From assembly GCA_034638255.1 (NCBI GenBank), contig JAWPGT010000106.1:1-63182 (forward strand): DNA of 63,182 bases. Reading direction: 5' to 3'. Under the pieces are notes generated by a model, which saw only the letters and a list, made by a program, of their open reading frames with translations, made no database searches and was not told where the DNA came from. Position numbers and translations under genes: made by a program. Source of the DNA: Coprinus comatus. Its lineage: Eukaryota; Basidiomycota; Agaricomycetes; Agaricales; Agaricaceae. Shown one piece after another: positions 23,994-35,138 of this stretch (position 1 is its first letter; each line of letters begins with the position of its first letter).

Positions 23994-24982
23994 TTGTTGG
24001 GAAATGTTCTCTGCTGAAATTTTCGGATCTCTTTTGGAATCAACGCCCTTTTTTTTAACACGTTTCCCTTTCATTTTTGTTGCTTTACCTCTCTTTTCTT
24101 TTCTTTTCTCATTTGACATGCTTTCTACAACGCAAAATGCTGGCGTTTCTCACTCTCATTTTTTTTTTTTTCAAAAAAGTCCTACTCTACGCACACACAC
24201 ACATAGCTATCCACCTATCATTTTTTTTTTCACTTATGTTACCCCTCCTTTTTTACTACTTAGTCGTGTTAGTCGTTCAACGTTCATTACCTTACCACTT
24301 TATTATTTCCTTTCTTTCTTTTACTTTTTGATACCTTTTATAAACCTCGCAATAACAAAGATATCCCCACCTTCATTTGACCTTTGAAGTTTTGATAATT
24401 TGATGGTAGCTCTAATTAACCTGTTATTTGATTGTTGTGAACAGTCGGTTGCATGACAAACTTTGTTGGATGGTTGGACAGCTTGTTATAGTACTGTGTA
24501 CCCTTACAACAAAAGTTGGTGTCCATATCTCTTATCTCCACCAGTGGTGGTAAGGAATATGTAAATATAACTGAGATGATCATTGTCTGATGTGCTGAGC
24601 ATTTCTGATTCACCTGAGCACCTGTGTTACGGTCGGATTTAATCTTACGATAAAGTATCAGGGGTTCAATGGAAATTGGTACATATACAAGTCAACTTAG
24701 GAATTTCGTGTATAAGAGATTGACATTGTACATGGATGTTAAACCTACAGCACGAATCAATACACGGAGAATAATCATATGTACAAGAGATATATACACG
24801 GTGCAGTTCAGACGTCAGGGATGGGGACATCATAGGGATATATTTATGATTTGTGGAGATTAACTTCATCTGGGGAGATAAAATCAAAGAAACGAGCGTC
24901 GAGTAGGAGGTCCGAAATCGGGAATCACAAGAAATAGAAGATTATACCTGGAGCCAACCTAGAATGTGTGCGGTGGATTGAC
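23994..24982. other. Intergenic region, pyrimidine-rich then AT-rich
   Basis: Downstream of the BTB-CAP-Gly gene there are long T/C-rich runs (24050-24360), probably 3' untranslated sequence. The remainder shows no gene. Confidence 0.5.
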
Positions 24983-25418
24983 TTAACAACAAATGAAGCA
25001 AGGGCAACAGAGCCAAGCGGTACAAAGTCCTGCCAAACTGTCACACAGGTATAAGTTATACAAACATGGTAGAAGAAGAAAAGAAAAATGAGACTCACCA
25101 AGCGCAAGGTAGACAACAAGAGTCCTCGGATTTTTTATTGGGTCCTTGGACATAGATAACTTGGGGTTGGGGCTGAAGTTGATAATGGGGTTGAGGTTGT
25201 TGTTGCTGATAACCCGGTTGATATCCAGGTTGAGGTTGCGGTTGATAATATTGGTTTCCTGGAGAGTGACCATACGATGCTATATTATCAAATAAATTTG
25301 GTGTTAACCACAACAGTTTTGCAATGCTTTCTGGGAGAGGTAACATACGGTGTTGATTCCAGTTAGTTCCTTTGTGGACTTCTCCGGGTTTCTCGACTGG
25401 AGGACTGTAGTGCGACAT
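24983..25418 (-). CDS. CYSTM-type cysteine-rich tail-anchored protein
   Basis: Start MSHYSPPVEKPGEV (25418). Intron 1 (GTATGT...AATATAG) joins NWNQH to PSYGHSPGNQYY. A Pro/Gln/Tyr-rich middle follows (QPGYQQQQPQPHYQ). Intron 2 (GTGAGT...GTGACAG) joins SEDSCCLPC to ACLAGLCTAW. The protein ends LCCPCFICC, about 103 residues. A PQ-rich soluble head followed by a short Cys-rich hydrophobic tail is the CYSTM pattern. Family members are small membrane proteins often linked to stress or metal tolerance, but this copy's role is unknown. Neighbours give no functional hint. Confidence 0.8.
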
Positions 25419-25873
25419 GGTGGTATGAAGGTAAGAAGGCGCAGTGCATTGCGCCGTTTATTAGTATTCTGTTGTTATGAGGCTGTGCCACCAACGTCGA
25501 TCATATAATCAATGCCATCATGGGTCCCATAACCACGCACTATTCACTACCACTGCGGTCTATTTCTACCTGACTGCGGGAATCTACGCGAATGGATGAC
25601 ACTGCTCTTGAAGCAGATAAATGAAAAAACCCGAGTATGCACTATAAATGCCGGTTTGATTGAACTATTATCCCTGCACTTCAAAAATCTCCGAAGTTGT
25701 CGATGTTGTTACTTACATGTTCGTTATCGCGGCTGCCTGTGGAATCGCACCAGTTCCAATGATCACTTATCTAGAGTCTAGATAATAGACTAGATCATCA
25801 AGATCTCAATCTTGGCAACACTGTTCACACCTATGATAAGAGAGACACTAAACTTTATAATGATGATGCCAGA
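25419..25873. other. Intergenic spacer between CYSTM gene and FunK1 copy 2
   Basis: Contains the CYSTM promoter. No gene seen. Confidence 0.45.
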
Positions 25874-28616
25874 TTAATAGAATCGACATTCAATGAAAGA
25901 AACATTCAGAGCAATTAGATTAATAGTGGATTGGGGGTCAGGTTCAAGTACGTTGTACATCATCCAATGGGTATTTAGCAAACTAACGAGAAGTTGAAAA
26001 TGAAAGGCCCTTCTACAAACGCCGGCGAATTGGTGAACGAGGTATCCATTCAGCAGGTTGTTGGGAAAAATTATCTTCAGTAGATTTGTCTTTAGTTGTC
26101 GCAGTTTTTTTGGTGGATCCTGAATCGTAGCGGTCATGGTAGCTTCGGACAAGCCGCGCTTGTGTTTCTGATCATTTTCCTTGTTGGTTGTGGTGGAAGA
26201 ACCCTTGAGACGAGGAGGATTGGGATTGTTATATAGTTTATGAATAGATTCCACCACCTGGCATGTGTAAAAGGTTGTCTTAAACACGCTGGTATACGAA
26301 GCTTTGGTGGAGTGTGAACGTTGTTGCATACGCTCAATATATGCATAGCGTAGTCGTCGCACAAAGATATCCAAGTGCCGGACAACGGGTTCCAGGTCTT
26401 TATGAAAGACTTTACCTTCTTCTAGATGAGCAAGCAACTGGCCTGTCGTCTGGAAGATGTTGAATCGTTCTGCTTTTGCATTGGTTTCCGGGTCGGGGAC
26501 AAACACTAAACCCCCATATTCTTGTGAAGGTGCATAATCGAGATGGGACGTGATTAGCCACAATACAATCCAGAAGATGGATTCTAAATCGTGTTGGTAG
26601 TTTTAGACCAGCCTCGGTGGGGGAGCAGCAGAAGTGGCTTGGACTTGGATAACTGCCGAACATCGAAATGTTCCATGTCAATGTTGTCAGTGTCCCCTAA
26701 TGTCTCTGATGGATCAGGGTTAGACCCTTCAAAGTACCGTCCAAGCAAGATTTCGGTTGCCATGAAGTACGGAGTGCCCTAAGAATGATTTTTAGAAATG
26801 TTTGGCATTATATCCATGAAATGGTGTGCTCACGGTTTTGGGATCTGGACTACAAGGTTCTTTTGAATCGAACTCCTTCGCATATTCGAGGTCACTCAAT
26901 TTCCCCTGTATTTCATTGTTCGAGTTGATAGTGTATAATATATTTCCGATACTAATGTCGCGATGGACCCATCCGACTAGCCACATTATTGCTAGGGCTA
27001 GAATCATCCACCAATTAGAAAAGCATAATTGATGGCATAAAAAACAAGACATACCAATACAAGCATGCTGGAGAGCCCTTCCTGCTTCTTTGAAATTGGG
27101 AATGTGAGCGAGCGTTTTAGCAACTTCAGAATACACAAGTCGGTACTGCTTCTTCGGACGAAATTCACGCCCGTCGTCTCCGGCAGGAACAAGCTTTCCG
27201 ACAGGAGGAATGAATGGGGGAACAGTACTACGGGAAGGGTGTGAACCGGCAGTATGACCATATGAGGCAGAAGCTTGTAATGGCCTTGAGAACAAGTGTC
27301 TCGCTCGTCGTGCATCACTGGCTTTGCGTCTGGAGGCTCTGCCCTGCCAATCGCAATCGATTCCCATGAAGTAGTTCCTGTACATATTTTTCTCGATGCT
27401 GACTTCTATCGCCTTTTTCATAGCAGGAGAAAGTCATTGAGCAGGTCTTCTGGGGGGGCTCCCAGCTTCTTCACGGCATCAAATATCGTGTCCTGGTGCA
27501 TTTTCTCCGTCCGAGCACCTTCATCCAACCACACGTCCTTCAGTGCAACCCGTTTCTCCCCTATCACTGTTCCGGTTGCATCACTAACTTCTATTGCTTC
27601 CCATACGCGCGTGGATCTGCCAGTGATGCGGAGAGAAGGATAACTGAATAGTGACCTGATGGTTTTGAAGAACCTTTTTCGGCCCCCGCATTCAATTTCA
27701 TAAACGTATTGGATTGTGTCTTTCTTGTTACCATTCTCGGTGGGAGATTTCTCCTTTTTCTCCTGCGTTGGATAAATTCGATGAACTGTAGGGTCCAAGC
27801 CAAGCTCGTCAAGTTTGGCAAAATATAAATCCCATAAGAATGGCGACTGTCATCCTACAGTCCTATGATTTGTTAGCTTCATAAAAGTTCAAGTACAACC
27901 AAGACTTACTGCTACAAAATTGAAAGATTCTGACTTGCATGAATGGGAACGACAGTAATATCACACCGTCATCTCTTCACATTCCATATTGATCTGTAAT
28001 CAAAGTTCAGTAACTGTTATAACACTTGGTAAACAAAACTCTTACGCCATAAGTGAACATCCGGCAAGGATCGTCATTCGTGATGTGATTTACGCATGAA
28101 AGCAGTTGGATGGAATTCTATTATTAAAGATCAGAAAAAATATGGGAGGAAAGCTCGAGATCCACTGACTGGGGTACGCTCTGACATACTCAATTTAAAC
28201 TCGGCAGGTACTGCAATGGTAGATGCAATAAGCTTTCCTTCGAATTTTTCTTTTTCGGGCGGGGGGTCAGGGAGGAACGAAAAGCAACCGTCTATCTTGA
28301 AGTGACCGCGCAAAATCTCTGATACAATATTGTTGTCTGGACAGTTGAGGTATGATACTGACGGGGTTCTGTTGTCCGACATGTTGTACTCGCGAATTGA
28401 TCGTACAATTTTGACGAAATGCTTAAACCGTTTTGCTTCGGTTTCTTTTTCTTCCTTTTCCTCCACCGCTTTCTTTTTGCCTCCCTCTTTATCCCCCTCC
28501 TTTTTCCTCCACATTTTCCAAGTAAGCGTACCATCCTCTGCCTTCACGATCAGGCTATTTTTCACCAGGAGATCAATACAATTGTCTACATCCTTCGTGT
28601 CAGGTGTGAATGGCAT
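25874..28616 (-). pseudogene. FunK1-type fungal protein kinase, copy 2, longer but broken
   Basis: Starts MPFTPDTKDVDNCID (28616) and extends to a C-terminal region absent from copy 1 (HLDIFVRRLRYAYIERMQ, then a Lys-rich stretch). Kinase landmarks: GRSTRVWEAIEVSD, YFMGIDCDWQGRA, the catalytic loop VHRDISIGNIL, the DLE variant in LSDLEYAKEF, and MWLITSHLDYAPS in the C-lobe. FunK1 kinases are a fungus-specific expanded family with unclear substrates. Compared with copy 1, one base is missing near 27420 (after EDLLND), shifting the frame, and TAC is replaced by the stop TAA near 26605 before NYQHDLESIFW. The two copies are broken at different sites, so they decayed independently after duplication. 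Each could be made open only by combining changes, so neither is likely to give a full kinase. Confidence 0.8.
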
Positions 28617-30312
28617 ATAATGCTTTTGAAATGTTCCGATTGAGCATTCTACATTTCGCTTGCCATTTCATCCGCAATTGCTCCCCGCAGCTCAGATTGC
28701 TTTATACCATCCCCACTAGCTGGGACAAACCGCTTAGTATCACTCCGTCCTCGTCCAAGATGTCTAGATATATCTCAGAAGGCAGAAGAAAAGAAACAAA
28801 GGGGGGACACTTACAGTTGCGAGGGATCAAGAGACCCTTCCTGGGGTGTACTTGACATCCTGAAGACTCCAAGCTCTGAAGGTTCTACAAGGATGGTGGA
28901 CGATGGGGGTGAGGTGTAGTTGAGCGTCCAAGTTATTGTTTTCACCTGACATGTGACTTGTGTATTTCCCACACACACCTGTAACTCCGCAGGTGTAGTC
29001 TGGGTGTAGCTTCTTCCAGCTCTCTGTAGAAGTTCCACTCTACTACCATGTGGCCATATATCTAACACCGGTTAAACGCCAATCTGACACTGTGTACTGA
29101 CCAATATCATGTAATTCTAATTAGTAATGGACATTCGAGACAGACATTATAATAATAATGTAGTACGCAACAACTACTATTATTTTGTCATGCAATTTTC
29201 TTCTTTATGGTTTGATCGTACAATATACAACGAGGGACAAAGAACTATTGATACTGGACAACAACGGCTTTTCGACGACGAATATAGCATTGCTTGTCCG
29301 TCTGCCTTGTTCGTTGTGTGATAGTAGCTTTCGGAAACAAAACTCTAGATTCTTGTGTGGAGAGGATGAATTAAATATCAGCTTCTTCTCTTCCTTCTTC
29401 AGTAAGAGATCAAATCATGGAATAGAAGCCCCAAAGAAGTTCTTTGGGCGGTGCGCCGGAACTACCCTGCCTGAAGTATTTTCGTGTTATAACAGTGTTT
29501 CCTTATCCCTCGCCGATGACTTAGCTTAGAGCGCCGAATCTTCCAGGCTGTATCAGAATGATCAAGATCAATCACATCGATGTCACTTAACCATTTTGCG
29601 TGGTTTTCTCTAGTGGATCCTTTCTCTTCATTGTGTGATTTAATGTAGATTATAAGCCCAGTTATCTTTTATACCTTGAGTGATTTTATATGATCGACTT
29701 CCTTAATAGCCTTCCTACTTTTTCATTTCATTAAGCCTACATGTACAATAACACAATGTTGAACGTTGAAGTATTAAAAGGTCAGCCATGGTCCGAAATG
29801 AATATATATATATATATATATATGTACAGTACTCAAGGACAGTCTAGTCAGAGTCTATTCCTGCCTGCCAAGGAACTTGAAGCCAGAAGACACACAGAAG
29901 GCCCGGTTAAGATTGTGGCATCGTTGTAGTAAGTTCCTCAAGTTGCCGCAGTCAGAAGAGGAGTCCTCCAACGATTTCATCTCCTTTGGTGAACCTGCAA
30001 GACAGCTGCGAGCATTCTGAACTTCTGATCGAGGCAGGTTTTCACTTCTGGTTTAAAACTGCGTGTACAACTGACGTCAGAAATCCGAAGATTAGACTCA
30101 CTCTCCGCCTTGATACTTATGATATCCTTCTTCGGAAATAAACATGATAATTTTTGCAAGCTAATGTACTCTGAGCTAGATTTCTCTTTAATGAATTGAA
30201 AGTTGCACAATCTCATTGTACTATCTAGTATCTAGTATCGACTAAGGCAAAAAGTTTAAGGGAGAAAATTGGGCTTAATCTATTATCGATATATCTGCCA
30301 CCCTAGAATCCT
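28617..30312. other. Intergenic region with microsatellite and repeat
   Basis: No convincing gene over 1.7 kb. It holds the FunK1 copy 2 upstream region (28620-28850, similar to 13090-13300), a TA microsatellite at about 29802 and the dispersed repeat copy 2. Confidence 0.5.
29802..29891 (+). repeat. Dispersed repeat, copy 2
   Basis: A TA run followed by CAAGGACAGTCTAG, AGTCTATTC, CCAAGGAAC and TTGAAGCCAGAAGAC; counterpart of 13722-13828 on the other strand. Confidence 0.6.
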
Positions 30313-30955
30313 TCATTCGTCCTCAGGAAGACTAGCTCCTCCAGTAGGTGAACCCACCTCTTCATCCAAAGCCTTTAGTTTTTCAAGGACACGTTCCTCC
30401 CATTCCTTTGAATATATGTCAATACTACAACACTCATCCTCCAAATGAAACTGAAGAACACACCTTCGATTGGGAGTTTGATTCGTTTAGGTCAATATCT
30501 GCCCAACGCTCGTCCAGATCTTCCTCTGGCTTATTCCCCTGTTTCACCTTGACATTGAGACCGTCACTATTCCCCTCCAATTTTCTTAGGGCATCGACCA
30601 ATTTCATTCTCCTACCCTCCTCTACATCACTCCACATCCTTGCATCCTTCCGCACATTCCACCAAGCCTTAACTAAAATCCAACCTTTGACTCCTACCAA
30701 GAATCAAATGCGAGAGGAAAGGAGAATGCCAATAATAATCAGTATGTAAGCCCAGGGAGAATTACATTTAGGACATTCAGACTGTTGTTGTCGGCAGATG
30801 ATGTCGTGCTAGTAGGAACAACATCTGGGTAAAGACAATATTAGTAATTAGTACCGTAGAAAATTTTGAACATTAAGCATCAACGTACCATATGAAGATG
30901 TTTTTGGAACAAAAGAGGATGTTGAAGAGGCAATGGTGATTACTTGAGGTGCCAT
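30313..30955 (-). pseudogene. Divergent paralogue of the small membrane-protein family, interrupted
   Basis: Probable start MAPQVITIASSTSS (30955), followed by a GTACGT...ACCCAG intron. A hydrophobic segment (PWAYILIIIGILLSS) is followed in the same frame by a TGA stop, then by the family's cytosolic signature DVEEGRRMKLVDALRKLEG. A GTGTGT...AAAG intron leads to a last exon EWEERVLEKLKALDEE that ends in ASLPEDE. The same exon layout and motifs (VEEGRREKLVDALQKLEG, GILAKLKTLD) occur at 43619-44345 and 49554-50289. The frame between intron 1 and the membrane segment also does not join cleanly. It is either a pseudogene or a gene with an unrecognised splice pattern. Function unknown. Confidence 0.5.
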
Positions 30956-32043
30956 GCGAGTATAGGTTTCGAGATTGAGTGCGAGATTGAGTGCGAGATT
31001 GAGTGCAATTGCGAAGGGGAGGTAAAATGTATTCAACAGTAACGAAAATCATCCTCGTTTGAGTTTACCTTTTTCTATCCCTCGACCAAGGTCCATTTTC
31101 GGAACTTGATTTAAGGGTTTTTAGAGACATCTACCCTTCCCTCCATTCTATTATCCTCCTAATGTTTAGAGTATTCAAGGCCTGATCATAATGTGTTGGA
31201 TTTCCCCTTTACTTGGGCATGGCTTGGGGGTTTCGACTCTCCACAATATAGGAGTTAGTGGCTAATATTCGGGGTATAGAACGGAGGATGCATAGTTTTA
31301 TTCGTTGTGTAAACATTCTCATATACTTTTAAGAAGGTTATAAGAAATATTGTGCCATTTGCATCATCATACCTTGGTAATACCAGGCAAAGAGTTTAAT
31401 CTTTGGAAACGCACTATAATGAGAGAGAGAGAGAAAAGATACCTCAGTCATGGCCACCAACCAGCTCTTTAGAGTTGTATCATGACAATGGAAATCGCAG
31501 TTGAGGTCTGGTTGAGGTCATCTCGGAACTGGTCGCATCATGGGGATATAGTGAACAGTGACGTCACCAGGAATGAGCCATTTGCATCATGACTTGTTCG
31601 ACGTTGGATGATCCAGGCATTTCCAAGTCTAGTCTGCAAAGTCCTCATTCTAGTTCTTGACATTTATAATATTGTGAATACTTGTGATGATCACCTAGGA
31701 CACGCCTAAGGCCGTGTCTTGGTACTACTTGGTTTATTGAAAAAAAAAAAAAAAACTAGGCCTCGTGAGGGTCAAGTGGAGGTTGAAACTCTTGTGATAT
31801 TCCAAACTTCTGGTGATTTCCGAACCCCTGGGTAATGATCGTATCAATCTACCGTGAGGTGGTCTTCTAAGATTAACATCGGCCCACCAGAGTTTATTGA
31901 TTTTGTTTCAGCAAAGAATGAAAATAGATGGGTCATGATGATATTCTCAAGACTTTGTAGAAAATAACCTACACCGTATTATGTATATAAAGACTTCATA
32001 GTACTAAACTCCAATTTTGGTTCCATTTTCTCGAATGCACCAC
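30956..32043. other. Intergenic region, no gene
   Basis: Nothing supported apart from an A15 run near 31740 and, just before it, a short hairpin made of GGACACGCC and GGCCGTGTC (about 31698-31718). Confidence 0.45.
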
Positions 32044-32138
32044 AATGTCGCATGATACCCACAAATATGTGACGAAGACTTTATCAAACTCTCATTCTCA
32101 CTGGCCCACTGATGCTGGTGCCACCGTCACCCTTGTGA

Positions 32139-33299
32139 GTGAGAATTGACGTTGAACCTTCTGAGCCCATAATGAAATTAGTATCTATAAAGCTTCCAGT
32201 CTCAGCTACTATTACGGAATTATTCGGACGCTACGGAATAAAACCCCTGCCTGATAGACAGTCTACTGGTGTCATCCGTGTTGACTGTGGTCCCAGTGTC
32301 AAACATGATTCAAATAATCACATTTTCCAAAAAATAGACAGCGCAAATCCTAGTGATGCTAGTGGACAATATTCCCCTGAAGCACACTCCTCCCAGACTC
32401 CCAGCTCCAGCTTGGCCATCATGCCAAATCAACCTCCCAATGATCGTTCCATTGAAGGTGCTAGCCCACAAACTACTATCACTGGCAACAGCAATACATG
32501 TGACAACGGGCTAACAGGATCACCTTCTGAACAACTTTCCCCAACTGGCATTAATACCGCGGCCCCGGTGTTAGGAGCTCGCAAATATTCCATCTCATCA
32601 ACTACCACAGGTTTCGTGGTACCAATTGGGAACGGGCTTTCTTCTACTGTCATCCTCACTCTCCCAAATTTCATCACTCTCCCAGCTTTCATCACTCCTG
32701 AGGGCGGGCCAGGGCGACCCCCAGCTTTTAGTACAATCATGCCGGAGATATCCGACAGAACTTCAAGTACAACCACTGAGATATTGATATCCGATTCAAC
32801 CCCCAGCACAACCATGGAGACAGCTACCTCGCCATCATTACCATCTACTTCCACCGTCTCTACCACCTCAACTGTTTCAATGGCTCAGTCTGTAGCAAAT
32901 GGTGTATCTCTGCGTGTTATTGTACCGGGAATTGTAGTAGGGGGATGTATCGGTTTATCACTGCTAGTGGTTGGTCTTTGGTTTTTTTGTTGGAGGAAAC
33001 CAAGGCAACTTCGTCAACATCAACAAATGATGGTGCAAGAACCATTTATTATTACACCGCCCACCACCAGAGTCCCCCATGCGACTTGATTTACCGCAAG
33101 TCCATTATTGACTACTACTACGACATTAATGAAGGCGACCTCAAATAGAAGAGTCACAGGGACACGAGCAGAACCCCATATCATAGTTAGAAGAGAAGTA
33201 GATGCTGGGCCATTTATTAACCTTAACGGTCCAATTGAAGGGGAAATATTACCTCCTGAATATGCGCAGGTATTCAGATCGCTCTCAGCAGACCCTTAG
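32139..33299 (+). CDS. Mucin-like single-pass membrane protein, split by an in-frame TGA
   Basis: A long Ser/Thr/Pro-rich extracellular part (TPSTTMETATSPSLPSTS and similar) is followed by one membrane helix (VIVPGIVVGGCIGLSLLVVG) and a basic stop-transfer WRKPRQLRQHQQ. The reading frame hits TGA at 33087-33089 but stays open in the same frame through TTTTTLMKATSNRR, REVDAGPFINLNGP and LPPEYAQVF to 33299. This looks like the native cytosolic tail. The layout resembles fungal wall-sensor or Mid2-like proteins and many uncharacterised Agaricomycete proteins. The 5' end is unclear: an exon beginning MSHDTHKYVTKTL (32044) ends at a GTGAGT donor, but its phase does not match the downstream frame. 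No function assigned. Confidence 0.5.
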
Positions 33300-33789
33300 A
33301 GTTCTCGAAAAAAAAAATCAAAAAATAGGTAAGGGCCTACTTTAAATTTGGTACTTGGGTTTTTTATTTTTAATGTTCGAACTTTGCTATTTGCCACCGG
33401 ATTAAACGTTGCACCTTTGTGGATAGTGTAGCCTTAATACAGCCACTATTCTCCCTCAGCTTTCAAGTTTCAACCAACCCCGGAGGACTAGCTCCAATGG
33501 AAATCGCTGTTGAAGCTATCCTTGTCACATTTGGTGAATATTTAAATGTTGAGCACTAGTAGTGACGTCACCATGAATTGCACACCACCCCATGCCAGGA
33601 CTCAGAACGTCCCATTTGCATCTGATGAATTGTCATTGGATCGTCCAGATATTTCCACAAGTATGGTCTGCAAAGTGCTCATTCTAGTTCTTTTTTTTTT
33701 TTCTTTGGTGGTACATAATGCACACTCTACTGGCAACGTCAGCTCGTGTGATTGCTTACCCTAAGCAAGAGCGCGCTGCGATCGATAAA

Positions 33790-34718
33790 CAGATTCTCTT
33801 ACTACAACGCGAATGAGCTCATCTTGGTTGTAGGCTGAATCAACTATCTTCCGATACAAGACTACTCCCGCCAGAAACCTTATCAGAAATATTCAAATAT
33901 ACCATCAACGATGACGATAAGCGCCCATATATTGTCTGTCTCCAGTCATTGGTCTAAATTTGCACATTCTACTCCTGGACTTGGACATCATTGTATTTGG
34001 AAGTTGGGCCAGGGGATGAGGAGAAGAGAGGGAACTTGTTGCAGCTTTGGTTATCCAATGCAGGTGTATTACAACTCACGCTAAAAGTGATCAGAAAGAA
34101 ATATGAGCGGAGGCAATCTTACAGGTCCTTTCTATCAAGAGTAACGCAGAGAAAATACGGAGACTAGCGGTCTGTAATCCTTTGCCTGCGGATATATCCT
34201 TCATAACAAACAAATGCTTCCAACTCGAAGAACTTGTCCTATATGACAAGTACACCCCCATGACCCTTACCCTGCCCATCAATTTCGTGAACCAAGCTCG
34301 ACTGTGGAAACTCACACTGTATAGTCGAAAAGCTGCAAACTTGATTCGCATTTCATCTGCTGGAAATCTTACGACACTCAAACTTGTTGATTATCAGTGG
34401 AACGTTCAATTATTCTTTCAACTTCTTGTTCAATACCAGCATACACTCACCGAATTGGACATTACACTCGCTACTTTTCTCTTTCACCAAAGACACCCAA
34501 AAGTAACATTCCATCGTCTTCGGGTACTGCGTGTACATTGCATAAACAGTATGCCAATAGTTATTGGTTGGCTAAACCTTCCAGCTCTTAAAATCCTCAT
34601 ATTGAAAACCCTATCACCATTGCAGTGGAAGGCAACGTTAACTGGAAACTTGTTGACATGGATTTGGAATATGATGCGGCCCGGAGATTCGAAACAATCC
34701 ACGGCAGTAGTACAATAG
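33790..34718 (+). pseudogene. F-box/LRR-like pseudogene
   Basis: Fragments such as LPPETLSEIFKYT and QLWLSNAG (33870-34075), then a longer frame 34182-34718 with QLEELVLYD, NLTTLKLVDYQW and LVQYQHTLTELDI, follow the order of the intact F-box gene at 35139-36731. Stops and frame changes fall between the pieces. The F-box itself is interrupted by a stop near 33957. It looks like a decayed tandem duplicate. Confidence 0.65.
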
Positions 34719-35138
34719 AGATGTTGATGTGTCTGCTCTGTATGATATTACTATTGGTCTCGAATTGGCATTTGTTAACTGCCAGATGACGGAAGATATA
34801 TAATGCACTTGTCGCAGCAACAGAGACTCTCTTGTGAGAAATTCTTGGTCGCGACTCGCGAGTGTTAGTCGCAGTCCAACTGAACGCCCGGATATCTCCG
34901 AAATTCTCCTTTTTACAAATCTCATAATGAACTTAAACCAGCTGAGAATAGCGACGTCAAGTCTAGGATTTTATATAATGTTCGTCTCGGCACCACCTGG
35001 ACGACCTCAACGGGCGAGTGATCCACGGATTATTTCTAGAAGATCACCCCATCGGTTTTACCCCACGATATTACTCGAGGGAATATATATATGTATTGGT
35101 GTGGGAATAGATGAAAGTAGGTTGACGGAGTAGTACAC

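Noticed and set aside
23974..24387. Plus-strand Phe/Ser-rich ORF of 137 codons
   Set aside because: Pyrimidine-rich sequence just after a gene end, best read as 3' untranslated region.
31698..31755. Hairpin followed by A15 as a possible SINE
   Set aside because: No Pol III A/B boxes or target duplication could be recognised.
32429..32866. Minus-strand Val-rich ORF of 145 codons
   Set aside because: Antisense to the Ser/Thr-rich ectodomain of the mucin-like gene.
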